NCBI GenBank assembly: GCA_025869435.1 | Contig: JAOZVS010000137.1 | Location: 1 to 37,456 of the forward strand | DNA: 37,456 bases | From: Zavarzinia sp. | Lineage (GTDB): Bacteria > Pseudomonadota > Alphaproteobacteria > Zavarziniales > Zavarziniaceae | Direction: 5' to 3' | In this document: one piece after another, positions 16,549 to 25,079 of the stretch | Position numbering within the stretch: the stretch's first letter is position 1 | Layout of the letters: each line of letters opens with the position of its first letter | Made by a program: the position numbers and the translations under genes | The notes under the pieces: model-generated | Database searches by the model: none | The model's input: the letters and a program-made list of their open reading frames with translations, nothing else | Told to the model about the DNA's origin: nothing

Positions 16549-17922
16549 CTATGGCCGGCCTTCGAAACGTCCCGCGCCGCCACCGGCCGGCGTGACACCA
16601 CCGACCGCGGCCAGACGTTCGGCGAAGGCCGAATGGCGCGTGACCATGACGAAACTGCCCTGACCCGGCGACGCCGGATTGTCGCGATAGCGGAAACGCT
16701 CGTTCTGCACGATGGTCTCGCCTTCCATGCCGACGACCTCGGCGATGGAAATCACCTTGCGGACGCCGGACGACAGACGCTGGACCTGAACGACGACCTG
16801 CACCGCCGAGGTGATCTGCTTGCGCACGGTCGCGACATTGGCCTGCATTCCGCCGAAGCCGAGCAGCAGCTCGAGCCGGCTCATGGCGTCCTGCGGTGAA
16901 TTGGCGTGGACCGTCGCCATCGAGCCGTCATGGCCCGTGGTCATGGCCTGGACCATCTCGACCGCCTCGCCGCCACGGATTTCGCCGAGGATGATGCGAT
17001 CCGGCCTCATGCGCAGGGCATTCTTCACGAGATCGCGGGCGGTAATTTCAGGCGTGCCATCAGCCGACGGCGGCCGCGTTTCGAGGCGCACGACATGGGA
17101 CTGGCGCATCTGCAGCTCGGCCGCGTCCTCGATCGTGACGATACGCTCCGTCGCCGAGATGTAACCCGACAGGATATTGAGCATCGTGGTCTTGCCCGAC
17201 CCCGTGCCGCCCGAGATCAGCATGTTCAGGCGGCCACGGACGCAGGCGGCGAGATAATCCACCATCTCCTGGCTGATCGTGCCGGTACGGACCAGGTCAT
17301 GGATCTTCAGCGGGATGCGCTTGAACTTGCGGATCGAGACCGTGGCGCCATCGAGGGCGATCGGCGGGATCACGATGTTCACGCGGCTGCCGTCCTTCAG
17401 GCGGGCGTCGACGAAGGGCGAGGCCTCGTCCACGCGGCGGCCGATCGGGCTGACGATGCGCTGGATGATGTTCATCAGGTGGGCATCGTCGCGGAACCGC
17501 GTCGTCACCCGCTCAAGCACGCCCGAGCGTTCGACATAGATGCGGCTGGGGCCATTGACGATGATGTCGTCGACCGTTGTGTCGGCGAGCAGCGGCTCGA
17601 GCGGGCCGAGACCGACGATCTCGAAGAACACATCGTCGAGCAGGCGTTCGCGCTCGGCGGCATTGAGGGCGACGCCCGCGCCGGCGACGACGACGGAAAT
17701 GGCGCGGCTGATCTCGCTGCGCACCACTTCGCCATTGGCCTTGTCCGGCGTGAAGCCCCGCTTTTCCAGATAATCATGGACGATGGTCAGGGCCCGGAAC
17801 TTCAGCTCCTGGTACAGCGGCGAGGTATAGATATCGCCATCCGCGCGCCCGCCGGGCAGATTGGTCGGGAAAGCCGTCGCCCCGAGGGTAGTCCCGCCGC
17901 CCGGCCCGCTCGTTTCACGCAT
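16549..17922 (-). CDS. cpaF: Tad pilus assembly/secretion ATPase CpaF (TadA)
   Basis: A 457-residue type II/IV secretion ATPase. The N-terminal domain covers about 35-215. Walker A is GGTGSGKT (238-245), the Asp box lies in [12 protein letters not shown], Walker B is in [15 protein letters not shown], and the His box in [14 protein letters not shown]. It powers Flp pilin assembly and possibly retraction through TadB/TadC. The overall length and motif set are normal for the family. A glycine-rich tail of about 20 residues follows the conserved core. It is 21 bases after cpaE in the same operon. Confidence 0.96.
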   Translation of the reverse strand: MRETSGPGGGTTLGATAFPTNLPGGRADGDIYTSPLYQELKFRALTIVHDYLEKRGFTPDKANGEVVRSEISRAISVVVAGAGVALNAAERERLLDDVFFEIVGLGPLEPLLADTTVDDIIVNGPSRIYVERSGVLERVTTRFRDDAHLMNIIQRIVSPIGRRVDEASPFVDARLKDGSRVNIVIPPIALDGATVSIRKFKRIPLKIHDLVRTGTISQEMVDYLAACVRGRLNMLISGGTGSGKTTMLNILSGYISATERIVTIEDAAELQMRQSHVVRLETRPPSADGTPEITARDLVKNALRMRPDRIILGEIRGGEAVEMVQAMTTGHDGSMATVHANSPQDAMSRLELLLGFGGMQANVATVRKQITSAVQVVVQVQRLSSGVRKVISIAEVVGMEGETIVQNERFRYRDNPASPGQGSFVMVTRHSAFAERLAAVGGVTPAGGGAGRFEGRP

Positions 17923-17943
17923 CGGTCACTCCTGCCTGACAGC

Positions 17944-19197
17944 TCAACGCGTACCCGCCCGGCCGATGCCGAGGCGGGAGAGAATGCCGCCATGGTTGCC
18001 GGCGGCGATGCGCGCGGCGACCGCGGCCGAGGCCGCCGCCGGCGGCGCGCCGCTGGCCGGACCGATGGCGACCGCGTCGACGATGGCGCGAACGGCCCGC
18101 GCGAAGGGGCTGCCCGTCTCGGAAGCCAGGGTCCCCAGATTGCGCTGACCATCGACGACGACCCGGTCCTCGGGCACCAGGAAGGGCCGGCCCTTGGCCC
18201 GCACCGCCGTCGCGATTTCTTCCGCCGTCGGCCGGAGACGTGCAACGTGACGCGAGACGACCAGGGTGAAGTCCGGGTCCTTGTTGATCTGGCGGCGCAT
18301 CCGGTCGAGCGCGGTGGACGCGCCATGGATCGAGGTCACCGACTGATCGACCACCAGGATCGAGGCATTGGCATCGACGAAGATCCGGTCGGCGACCCGG
18401 GGGGCGAGGGCCCGGTTCACGTCGATGACGATCGCCGTGAAATAGGAGCGCAGCACGTCGACCAGCTGGGCGAGGTCGCCCTGACCCGCGATCTGGGCAT
18501 TCTCGTCGTCGATCGCGAGCGGCAGGATGAAGAGCCGCGGCGACTTGGTCTGGGCGAAGGCGCCATCGATCAGCGTCGAGTCCAGGCGACCGAGATCGCC
18601 CAGGGCATCGGTCATGAAATAGGACGCCTTGATGCCGAGGAGATCGACGGATTCCGATGGCGGAAAGCCGAAGTCGAGCAGCAGCACCCGCTCGGTCGGA
18701 CCGGCGCGACGGGCCAGTTCGGCCGCCATGGCGACGGCGATCGAGGTCGAGCCGACCCCGGCCTTCGGCCCCATCACCGCGAGGATGCGGGCGGAATTGC
18801 TGCCGCGCTTGGCCGGCCGCGACTGCAGCAGCCAGTCCATCTGCGCGATCAGATCGTCGGCCGCGAAATCCTTGTCGATCACGTCGTTGGCCCCGGCGCG
18901 CATGGCCGGGATCAGCGAGGTGGCCGAGATGTTGTAACTGGCGACGATCAGCGGCGTCGCCGGCTGTTCAGCCTTCAGGCTGATGATCAGCTCGGTGATG
19001 TTGCGGCCATCCCAGGCGACATCGTCGAGATCGACGATGATCGCCTCGACGCCGGTCGACTCGATGAGACCGCGCAGGGTCTCGAGCTGGGGCAGGCCGC
19101 GAACGATGGAGCAACGGGAGAACAGGGCGGACGTCACCCGTTCGGCGAAGTCTTCGTCGCTGGAAACGACGAGGATGGCGCGACGTTCTGTGGTCAT
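17944..19197 (-). CDS. cpaE: Tad localisation ATPase-like protein CpaE (TadZ), deviant P-loop
   Basis: A 417-residue protein with a receiver-like N-terminal domain (D56 in AIIVDLDDV) and a MinD/ParA-like domain (about 135-375). The P-loop reads GPKAGVGSTS (143-152). The signature lysine K145 is kept, but the lysine before the final T/S is replaced by serine. TadZ/CpaE proteins place the Tad machine at the pole, and several members have atypical Walker A motifs. The C-terminal 45 residues are alanine-rich. The start ATG overlaps the cpaC stop as ATGA. Confidence 0.92.
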   Translation of the reverse strand: MTTERRAILVVSSDEDFAERVTSALFSRCSIVRGLPQLETLRGLIESTGVEAIIVDLDDVAWDGRNITELIISLKAEQPATPLIVASYNISATSLIPAMRAGANDVIDKDFAADDLIAQMDWLLQSRPAKRGSNSARILAVMGPKAGVGSTSIAVAMAAELARRAGPTERVLLLDFGFPPSESVDLLGIKASYFMTDALGDLGRLDSTLIDGAFAQTKSPRLFILPLAIDDENAQIAGQGDLAQLVDVLRSYFTAIVIDVNRALAPRVADRIFVDANASILVVDQSVTSIHGASTALDRMRRQINKDPDFTLVVSRHVARLRPTAEEIATAVRAKGRPFLVPEDRVVVDGQRNLGTLASETGSPFARAVRAIVDAVAIGPASGAPPAAASAAVAARIAAGNHGGILSRLGIGRAGTR

Positions 19198-20621
19198 GGC
19201 AGCAGCCCGTATTGCGGCAGGACATCACGCAGACGGTTACGACCGAGCAGCATGTCGCCATAGGAGGGATCGTAATCTTTCAGGTCGCTGCCCGGCAGCG
19301 GCGGGATCGAGCGCGGATCCATCGGCGAGACCAGGCGCGGCGTCGCGACAATGATCAGTTCCTGGCGCTCGCGCGTGGTCTGCTGGCGCTTGAAGAAGGC
19401 GCCGAGGATCGGCAGATCGCCGAGCACCGGCAGCGCATCATCGGAATCCGCGGTCGAGGACGACATCAGGCCGGCGAGCACGAAGCTCTGGCCGTTGCCG
19501 AGTTCGAGGGTGGAACTCGCGCCGCGCTTCGTGATCGCCGGCACTTCCGTTCCCGCGATGCTGATCGCCCGGCCATAATCGAGATCCGAGACCTCGGGCG
19601 CGAGATTGAGCAGGATGCGGCTGGGGCTGAGCACCGTCGCCGAAACCTTCAGGCGAATGCCGAACTGGCGGTATTCGATGGTGATCGTGTTGCCGTCGCC
19701 CTGGGGCACCGGGATCGGGATTTCACCGCCCGCGATGAATTCGGCGGTTTCGCCCGAGCGCACCAGCAACGTCGGCTCGGCCAGGATCTGCGCCAGCTTC
19801 GCCCCCGAGAGGATGCCGAGGACGACCGAGAGGTCGGAGCCCGGCAACCGCATGAGCACGCTGAGCGCGTCGGATACCGGCGAGACGCCCGAAAGCGCGC
19901 CCGTCAGCTCGGCGCCGGGCGAAGCCACGGCATATTCGAAGCTGGTGCCCGGCCCGGAGCGGAAATCGAAACCGAGGCGCTTCAGCGTCGAGGTCGAGAG
20001 CGCGGCGAACTTGATTTCGACGCTGACCATCTGCTGCTGCATGATCTTGATCTGGTCGCTGACGCCATCGGGGAAATAGCGCGAGGCCATCTGCAACACG
20101 CGGGCATGGGCATCGTTGGAAGGCACATTGCCCTTCAGCGCGACCTTGCCGCCCGCCGCGTCGACGCGAACGCCCGAAAGCTCGGGATCCTCGCGCAGGT
20201 CGCGGGTCAGATCGCCGGTGCCGAGCGGCACGATGACCGGATAGACAAAGGCTTTCTCGCCGCCGACTTCCCAGACGATCAGATTGGTGCGCCCCGGCTT
20301 CAGGCCGAGGAGCAGGATGTCGGTCGGCCCGACCACGCGGCCGGTCACGGTCTCGGGATCGCCGATCGCCACCCGCTCGATCGGGCTGGTCAGGGTCAGC
20401 GGCGTCTGGACCCCCGGCTGGATCACCAGCGAGGGCCGGTTGACGTAATCCGCCGCCTGCGCCACGCCCCGCATCACGCCGGTGGCGGCAGGCAGGGCGA
20501 GGGTCAGGGCGATCGCGGTCGCCGTCGAAAGAACCGCACGGCGAACCTGGCGCATCACGCCTGTCGTCCTGCCGGCGCGCGGGGTCGTTGCAGCCACCCG
20601 AAGCATCATCTTCTCACTCAT
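19194..20621 (-). CDS. cpaC: Tad outer-membrane secretin CpaC (RcpA)
   Basis: A 475-residue secretin subunit with an arginine-rich N-terminus followed by a hydrophobic export signal (about 30-56, AQA-AD cleavage). The order is the short pilus-secretin N domain (LVIQPGVQTPLTL, then DILLLGLKPGRTNLIVW), a BON-like segment (about 140-185) and the secretin core (about 260-450). The core carries VLGILSGAKLAQILAEP and LPVLGDLPILGAFF, the closing motif of secretins. It forms the outer-membrane channel for the Flp pilus. ATGA overlaps on both sides (cpaB and cpaE) show tight operon structure. The very long signal n-region suggests that a later start, for example the ATG at codon 23, is possible. Confidence 0.94.
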   Translation of the reverse strand: MSEKMMLRVAATTPRAGRTTGVMRQVRRAVLSTATAIALTLALPAATGVMRGVAQAADYVNRPSLVIQPGVQTPLTLTSPIERVAIGDPETVTGRVVGPTDILLLGLKPGRTNLIVWEVGGEKAFVYPVIVPLGTGDLTRDLREDPELSGVRVDAAGGKVALKGNVPSNDAHARVLQMASRYFPDGVSDQIKIMQQQMVSVEIKFAALSTSTLKRLGFDFRSGPGTSFEYAVASPGAELTGALSGVSPVSDALSVLMRLPGSDLSVVLGILSGAKLAQILAEPTLLVRSGETAEFIAGGEIPIPVPQGDGNTITIEYRQFGIRLKVSATVLSPSRILLNLAPEVSDLDYGRAISIAGTEVPAITKRGASSTLELGNGQSFVLAGLMSSSTADSDDALPVLGDLPILGAFFKRQQTTRERQELIIVATPRLVSPMDPRSIPPLPGSDLKDYDPSYGDMLLGRNRLRDVLPQYGLLP

Positions 20622-21496
20622 GGCACCGCCTGCTTGCCCGTATTGGACCCAAGGATGACTTCGATCTGACGCGGCGCGACCACGGCCGGCACGGGCAGGG
20701 CCGAACTGCTGTCGGAAGGCGCCGGTTGCGGCCGCGCCGCGCCGACGAGATCCTCGAGGCGCACGGGTTTCACCGGGTCTTCCTTGCTGTCGATCGGATT
20801 GCGCAGCGCGAGGTAGAAAGCGCCGGACTGCTTGGCGACCGCGAGCACCAGCGCCTGTTCGGGCGTGGCCGCGACCGTGATGTTCTGCATCCGGATCGCC
20901 TTGTCGCCGGCTTCCTCGGTCAGCGCCTCGCCGACCGAAAGCACCCGGAGCGCCTGCAGCACCACGCGGGACTCGCGACGCTCGGGGTTGCCCCCTTCCT
21001 CGGCCGGGCCAAGGGCGGAATTCGACAGGACGAGCTGAATGTCGACCAGATCATCGGCCCGCAGGAAATTGCCGACCGCGACCTCGTCGTTCACGCGGAG
21101 CGCGACCGCCCGCATCCCGTCCGGGATCAGCACGGAAAGACCGGGCTTGGTCTTGTCGCCGGGGGCGAGAATCGCGTTCTGCAACACGATCTGCCCCGCC
21201 GGAATGGCGACAAGCGCCACCGCGCCGACCGCCGAGCGCGGATCGCCGAGGGAGCCGACGGGCGCGGGCCCCTGCACCTTCAGGATGGTGGTCTGGGCGG
21301 CCTCGATCTTCTCGCCGCGCCCGATGTCGCGCATGGCGACAACGATGCCGACGAGATCCTGGCGCTCCGCCGTCGCCTGTTGGCCCGGCACGACCGGCGG
21401 TGGCCGGCGCATCGAACTGATTCCGAAAATGATGAGCCCAATGGCGACCGCCACCAGGACCACCCCGAAGACCAAACGAAACTTAGATCGCCCCAT
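20618..21496 (-). CDS. cpaB: Tad pilus assembly protein CpaB (RcpC)
   Basis: A 292-residue periplasmic protein anchored by one N-terminal membrane segment (FGVVLVAVAIGLIIFGI). It contains an SAF/antifreeze-like domain (about 47-110: VGIVVAMRDIGRGEKI, AVALVAIPAGQIVL) and the conserved LSVLIPDGMRAVALRVNDE block typical of CpaB/RcpC. The C-terminal 40 residues are proline/serine-rich. It is thought to link the secretin to the inner-membrane complex. It is the first gene of the Tad operon in the window. The usual upstream genes for the Flp pilin and prepilin peptidase are missing here. Confidence 0.92.
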   Translation of the reverse strand: MGRSKFRLVFGVVLVAVAIGLIIFGISSMRRPPPVVPGQQATAERQDLVGIVVAMRDIGRGEKIEAAQTTILKVQGPAPVGSLGDPRSAVGAVALVAIPAGQIVLQNAILAPGDKTKPGLSVLIPDGMRAVALRVNDEVAVGNFLRADDLVDIQLVLSNSALGPAEEGGNPERRESRVVLQALRVLSVGEALTEEAGDKAIRMQNITVAATPEQALVLAVAKQSGAFYLALRNPIDSKEDPVKPVRLEDLVGAARPQPAPSDSSSALPVPAVVAPRQIEVILGSNTGKQAVP

Positions 21497-21877
21497 CGGA
21501 CCGCGCCCCTGACTCCGAAGTCTGTGCCCCGGCCCCTTGCCCGATCAGATGGAATCGATCCGGGGGCCTGCAACGTCACGCCACTGTGGCGCGATTTGGT
21601 AAAGGCTTCGTTTGCGAAACGGTTGACCGGCAAATTTATGCCGCTCTTCAACACGCTACCGCACCCCGCCCCTCGACCGTGCTAACTATAATCCAAGTGA
21701 ACTGCCGAAGAACCAAACATCACCCGAACAGGGAGCAAATTATCAGGGTTTCGGCGGCTTTCCGGGGCCATGGCCATGCTGGCGGAAAAGGCCCGCCGGC
21801 CGCCGGGAGCATATGCGGGCCGGGCCGCCGGCCCCGCCCGCGGCTCGCGCGGGGATCGCAGCCGCGCCCCGCGCCGA
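21497..21877. other. Intergenic region upstream of cpaB
   Basis: A 381-bp spacer between the small lipoprotein gene and cpaB, both leftward. It was searched for a short Flp pilin and none was seen. It contains a terminator-like hairpin near 21786-21821 and an isolated good -10 (TATAGT, minus strand, 21690 to 21685) without a clear -35. A promoter for the Tad operon is therefore likely but not defined. Confidence 0.55.
21786..21821 (-). terminator. Probable intrinsic terminator after the small lipoprotein gene
   Basis: Read leftward, GGCCCGC (21821 to 21815) pairs with GCGGGCC (21796 to 21790) across an 18-base GC-rich loop and is followed by TTTT (21789 to 21786). The loop could fold further. 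It lies about 57 bases after the lipoprotein stop. Confidence 0.5.
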
Positions 21878-22033
21878 TCAGGGGAAGGGAATCGACAGGC
21901 CGCCGCCCACCGAGGAACCCCGGCCCGTCCCGCCGGATGCCCCGCCGTTGAGCCGGGACCCGCAGGCGCCGAGCTGGGCCGCGAGCCCGAGGACGAGGAC
22001 GAGGGCAAGCCCCCTGATGAAATGCGCGCGCAT
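21878..22033 (-). CDS. Small lipoprotein (51 residues)
   Basis: A short frame encoding MRAHFIRGLALVLVLG and following, with a positively charged start, a hydrophobic core and a lipobox QLGAC (cysteine 24). The mature tail of about 27 residues is glycine/serine-rich (NGGASGGTGRGSSVGGG) and ends IPFP. Size and lipobox are typical of bacterial mini-lipoproteins, some of which assist outer-membrane export systems. The ribosome site is modest (CGGGA, 9 bases before ATG). It lies 94 bases after the large exported protein gene and before the Tad operon. No family is recognised. A real gene is likely but not certain. Confidence 0.6.
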   Translation of the reverse strand: MRAHFIRGLALVLVLGLAAQLGACGSRLNGGASGGTGRGSSVGGGLSIPFP

Positions 22034-22127
22034 CTTGTTCAATCCCGCTCAGGCAATACAGATTTCAACCTTAACGAAAGGGCCGCGACAAGGCAAAGCC
22101 GGCCGCGGCCCCTTCATCGGCTGCCCA

Positions 22128-24116
22128 TCAGGCGCCGAGACCCCCCAGAAGACCGCTCAGCAGGCCACCGAGGACCGGGATATCGGTCAGGGCCGCCGTG
22201 CCGCCGCCGGCCGAGAGGCCACCGGAGAGCAGATCATTCACCGTGTCGAGCACCGGATCGAGGGCGCCGTTCTGCGCCCCGGCCAGACCGTCGACCAGCT
22301 GGGTGACGGGCGCGAGCGCACCGCCGTCGGTCGAGGTCAGGTCATTCAGCTGGCCGGTCAGCGGCGAAAGCGCGCCGGTCTGCGGATCGACCAGCGTGTC
22401 GACCAGATCGGCCACCGCCTGCAGCGGCGTGCCGTCCAGCAGATTGCCGACCGTGCCCTGCACCACGTCGATCAGGCCGCCGGTCGCGCCGCCCGAGGTC
22501 GAAGTGGCGCCACCGACACTGTCCAGCCCGCCGAGGAGGCCGCCCAGCAGGTCGCCGACGACAGGAATATCGGCCAGGGCATCAGTGCCGGCGCTGGCGC
22601 CGGAAAGATCGCCCGAGAGCACGCCATTCACCGTGTCGAGCACCGGATCGAGGGCGCCGTTCTGCGCCCCGGCCAGACCGTCGACCAGCTGGGTGACGGG
22701 CGCGAGCGCACCGCCGTCGGTCGAGGTCAGGTCATTCAGCTGGCCGGTCAGCGGCGAAAGCGCGCCGGTCTGCGGATCGACCAGCGTGTCGACCAGATCG
22801 GCCACCGCCTGCAGCGGCGTGCCGTCCAGCAGATTGCCGACCGTGCCCTGCACCACGTCGATCAGGCCGCCACTGGTGGCGCCCGCGGACGTGCCGCCCA
22901 GACCGCCCAGCAGGCCGGAGGCGATATCGGAATTGGTCAGACCACCGGTCAGGCCGGAGAGAACATCGTTCAGCGAGGCGATCAGAGGCTCCAGCGCCTG
23001 ATTCTGCGTGCCGACGAGGCCGTTCACCAGATCCGTGACCGCGCCGAGGGGACCCGACGCGGAGCTGGTCAGATCGTCCAGCGCGCCGGTCAGGGCCGAC
23101 AGGGCGCCATCATTCGGGTTCAGCAGGGCATCGATGAGGTCGGTCAGCGGCTCGAGCGCCGTGTTGTCGGTCAGATTGCCGAGGACATCCTCAACCGAGC
23201 AGATGACGCCGTCGCCACAAGTCGCGACCGGGGTGACCGGGGTGTCGGGATCATGCACGTCGCCGAAGGGATCACCGCCGTTCAGTGCGCCGCCGACGAG
23301 GCTGATCTGGCGCAGGCCGAAGCCGGCGCCGCCGTTCAGGAAGAAATTCGGCCGGCCGAGGTTGCGGTGCATCCCGATCAGGGTCGGGCCCGCCGACTGC
23401 TTGGTGCGATCGGTGCCCAGCAGGCTGGTGCCACTGTTCAGATAGAAGCGCACGCCGCCGAAGCCCATCGAGCCGCGTTCGTCGAACACGCCGGTGGCGA
23501 ACAGGGCGAGCCCCGGGACATCGGTCAGCAGGGCTTCGACCTGAACGTCGCCACCCAGCTTCGCTTCTTCCGAATAGCTGACGCCGCCGCCGATGCGCAG
23601 GTTGGGATTGGCGTAGACCGACAGGCCGACGCGGCCATAGGCGCCATCCGTCACGTCGCCGGTCTGGTAACCGACCAGGCCTTCGAGGGTGACATTGTCG
23701 AGATAATATTCCGCGATCCCCGCGACCGCGAACTGCTTCACGCTGTCGACGAAGTAGCCGCCGCCGGCGACGCCGACCAGGAACTGCTGCGGATCGCGAT
23801 AGAACAGCTGGGCCGCGCCGCCGGCGAAGAAGCTCTCGTCCGCCGTCGCGCCGGCGATGCCGTCGACCTGCAGGCCCATCTTGTCGCCAAGGGGGATGGT
23901 GATCGTCGGCGCGCCGCCATAGGTGCCGCCATTTTCGTCACCGCCGCCGAACAGATCGACATTGAAGCTGGTCTCGGCGACCGCGCGGCTGCCATAGCCG
24001 AACTGGTCTTCGGAAACCGGAATGGCATCCTGCGCGGCGCCGAAACCGGCAACCGTGAACACAGCCAGCGCCGTTGTGGCGAAAAGAACAGCCTTTTTGG
24101 AAGAGATCGCGTTCAT
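22128..24116 (-). CDS. Large exported protein: barrel-like N-terminal half and helical repeat-rich C-terminal half
   Basis: A 662-residue protein with a Sec signal peptide (about 1-29, AGFGA-AQ). Residues about 35-265 alternate short hydrophobic strands with glycine and aromatic residues (YYLDNVTLEGLVGYQTGD, GRVGLSVYANPNLRIGGGVS), which looks like an outer-membrane beta-barrel. About 300-662 consist of leucine/aspartate/glycine repeats of the type PVTQLVDGLAGAQNGALDPV, probably helical. One 82-residue block occurs twice with identical DNA (247 bp). Cysteines are confined to ATCGDGVICS near residue 307. I do not recognise a family. A surface-displayed or adhesin-like role is inferred from export, repeats and the Tad and cellulose neighbourhood. 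AGGGG lies about 10 bases before the ATG. Confidence 0.8.
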   Translation of the reverse strand: MNAISSKKAVLFATTALAVFTVAGFGAAQDAIPVSEDQFGYGSRAVAETSFNVDLFGGGDENGGTYGGAPTITIPLGDKMGLQVDGIAGATADESFFAGGAAQLFYRDPQQFLVGVAGGGYFVDSVKQFAVAGIAEYYLDNVTLEGLVGYQTGDVTDGAYGRVGLSVYANPNLRIGGGVSYSEEAKLGGDVQVEALLTDVPGLALFATGVFDERGSMGFGGVRFYLNSGTSLLGTDRTKQSAGPTLIGMHRNLGRPNFFLNGGAGFGLRQISLVGGALNGGDPFGDVHDPDTPVTPVATCGDGVICSVEDVLGNLTDNTALEPLTDLIDALLNPNDGALSALTGALDDLTSSASGPLGAVTDLVNGLVGTQNQALEPLIASLNDVLSGLTGGLTNSDIASGLLGGLGGTSAGATSGGLIDVVQGTVGNLLDGTPLQAVADLVDTLVDPQTGALSPLTGQLNDLTSTDGGALAPVTQLVDGLAGAQNGALDPVLDTVNGVLSGDLSGASAGTDALADIPVVGDLLGGLLGGLDSVGGATSTSGGATGGLIDVVQGTVGNLLDGTPLQAVADLVDTLVDPQTGALSPLTGQLNDLTSTDGGALAPVTQLVDGLAGAQNGALDPVLDTVNDLLSGGLSAGGGTAALTDIPVLGGLLSGLLGGLGA
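22235..22871. repeat. 247-bp exact direct repeat inside the exported repeat protein gene
   Basis: Positions 22235-22481 and 22625-22871 are identical along their whole length when read line by line (offset 390 bp). They are separated by a 143-bp segment that is not repeated. Each flanking base differs, so the boundaries are sharp. The repeat is in frame (390 is 130 codons), so gain or loss of one unit keeps the protein open. Confidence 0.93.
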
Positions 24117-24515
24117 GATGACTTTGCCCCTGTCTTCAATCCGGCACGAGTTTCACTTCAAGAACCCGCACAACGACTTCGATTTACTGATTACCCTCAG
24201 GGAGCCCGGGGATCCGGCAGCGCCTAACCAAGGCTCCATGACCCCGTAATACACGCCAACAGAACCCGAACCGACGCTGTTTATCCCCTATTCGGATGAC
24301 AATCCGGAATATGCATCCGTTTTGAATTGATCGATTCTCGCATCCGAAATCGGGGGGAAAATGGCGCCTTTGATCCTTGACCCCGACGCCCCGTTCTTCA
24401 AAGTTGCGGGGCACATAAGCGCCCTGGGGCCGGCCGGACATCAGACGTGACGGCCGGAGGGTGGCAAATCAGGGTGACTGCCGGGCGCACCGGTGGTGAT
24501 GGAAAGCGCGGCGAC
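24117..24515. other. Divergent intergenic region, exported protein / receiver protein
   Basis: A 399-bp spacer, AT-richer than the surroundings from 24240 to 24350. A cluster of CGGAT/ATCCG pentamers at 24293, 24302, 24315 and 24342 may be a regulatory site, but the motif is short. The open frames across it have no ribosome site and are not called as genes. Confidence 0.45.
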
Positions 24516-24944
24516 ATGGCACACGCATTGACGGGCAATTCACACCAGGGACCGCAGGTATTGCTGGTCGACAGCGACATCGACCGCAGCAAGCATCTGC
24601 GCGAGCATCTGTCGTCCTGGGGTTTCGCCGTCACCGTCGCTCACGACGGCTATTCCGGCCTTCGCCATATCATGAGCACCTGGCCCGAGCTGATCGTGGT
24701 CGACGCGGAACTGAAGGGCTGGTCCTCCTCCGTCGTCATCGACGGCGCGGTACGCCTGGGATCCCGCGCCCCCGTCATCATGCTGACCGACCAGGGACAG
24801 AACATGGCCTCGCGCGCGTCGCGTCGGCGCGTCATCGGCATCATCGAGAATCCCAATTCCATCAGCGAATTGCGCTCGGTCATGATGAATGCCCTGTCCA
24901 AGGTGGCCACGGACGGCGGCGGCGAGAATTTCGATCTCGCCTGA
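24516..24944 (+). CDS. Receiver-domain protein with degenerate active site
   Basis: A 142-residue CheY-like protein without output domain: VLLVDSDIDRS (first strand; the usual DD pair is DSD), then LIVVDAELKG with the likely phospho-acceptor aspartate, then VIMLTDQG with the switch threonine. The place of the conserved lysine-proline reads IENPNS, so the lysine is replaced by asparagine. Phosphorylation may be altered or absent. The chosen ATG at 24516 precedes a compact domain; the frame is open 23 codons further but without a ribosome site. It is divergent from the exported repeat protein gene and could relate to its control, which is a guess. Confidence 0.75.
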   Translation: MAHALTGNSHQGPQVLLVDSDIDRSKHLREHLSSWGFAVTVAHDGYSGLRHIMSTWPELIVVDAELKGWSSSVVIDGAVRLGSRAPVIMLTDQGQNMASRASRRRVIGIIENPNSISELRSVMMNALSKVATDGGGENFDLA

Positions 24945-25079
24945 TTTTCGATCCCGCCTGATTTTTCACCACGCCGACCCGACTGCCCGCGAATCCGGCG
25001 CCGGCTCGGGTTTGGGCTTTGCGCATGGCCGTGAAACGACTAGCCTTGCCGTCATAGACAGGCTGTTCGGGCGGGGTTC

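Noticed and set aside
16906-19263. 785-residue rightward open frame opposite cpaE/cpaF
   Set aside because: Shadow of two clearly recognised Tad genes, low complexity and no ribosome site.
22235-22871. CRISPR-like or transposon origin of the long direct repeat
   Set aside because: Only two long units in frame within one coding sequence, with no spacers, terminal inverted repeats or transposase.
21813-24227. 804-residue rightward frame with repeated segments opposite the exported protein
   Set aside because: The repeats are the antisense of the real duplicated segment. The leftward frame has a signal peptide and a barrel-like pattern.
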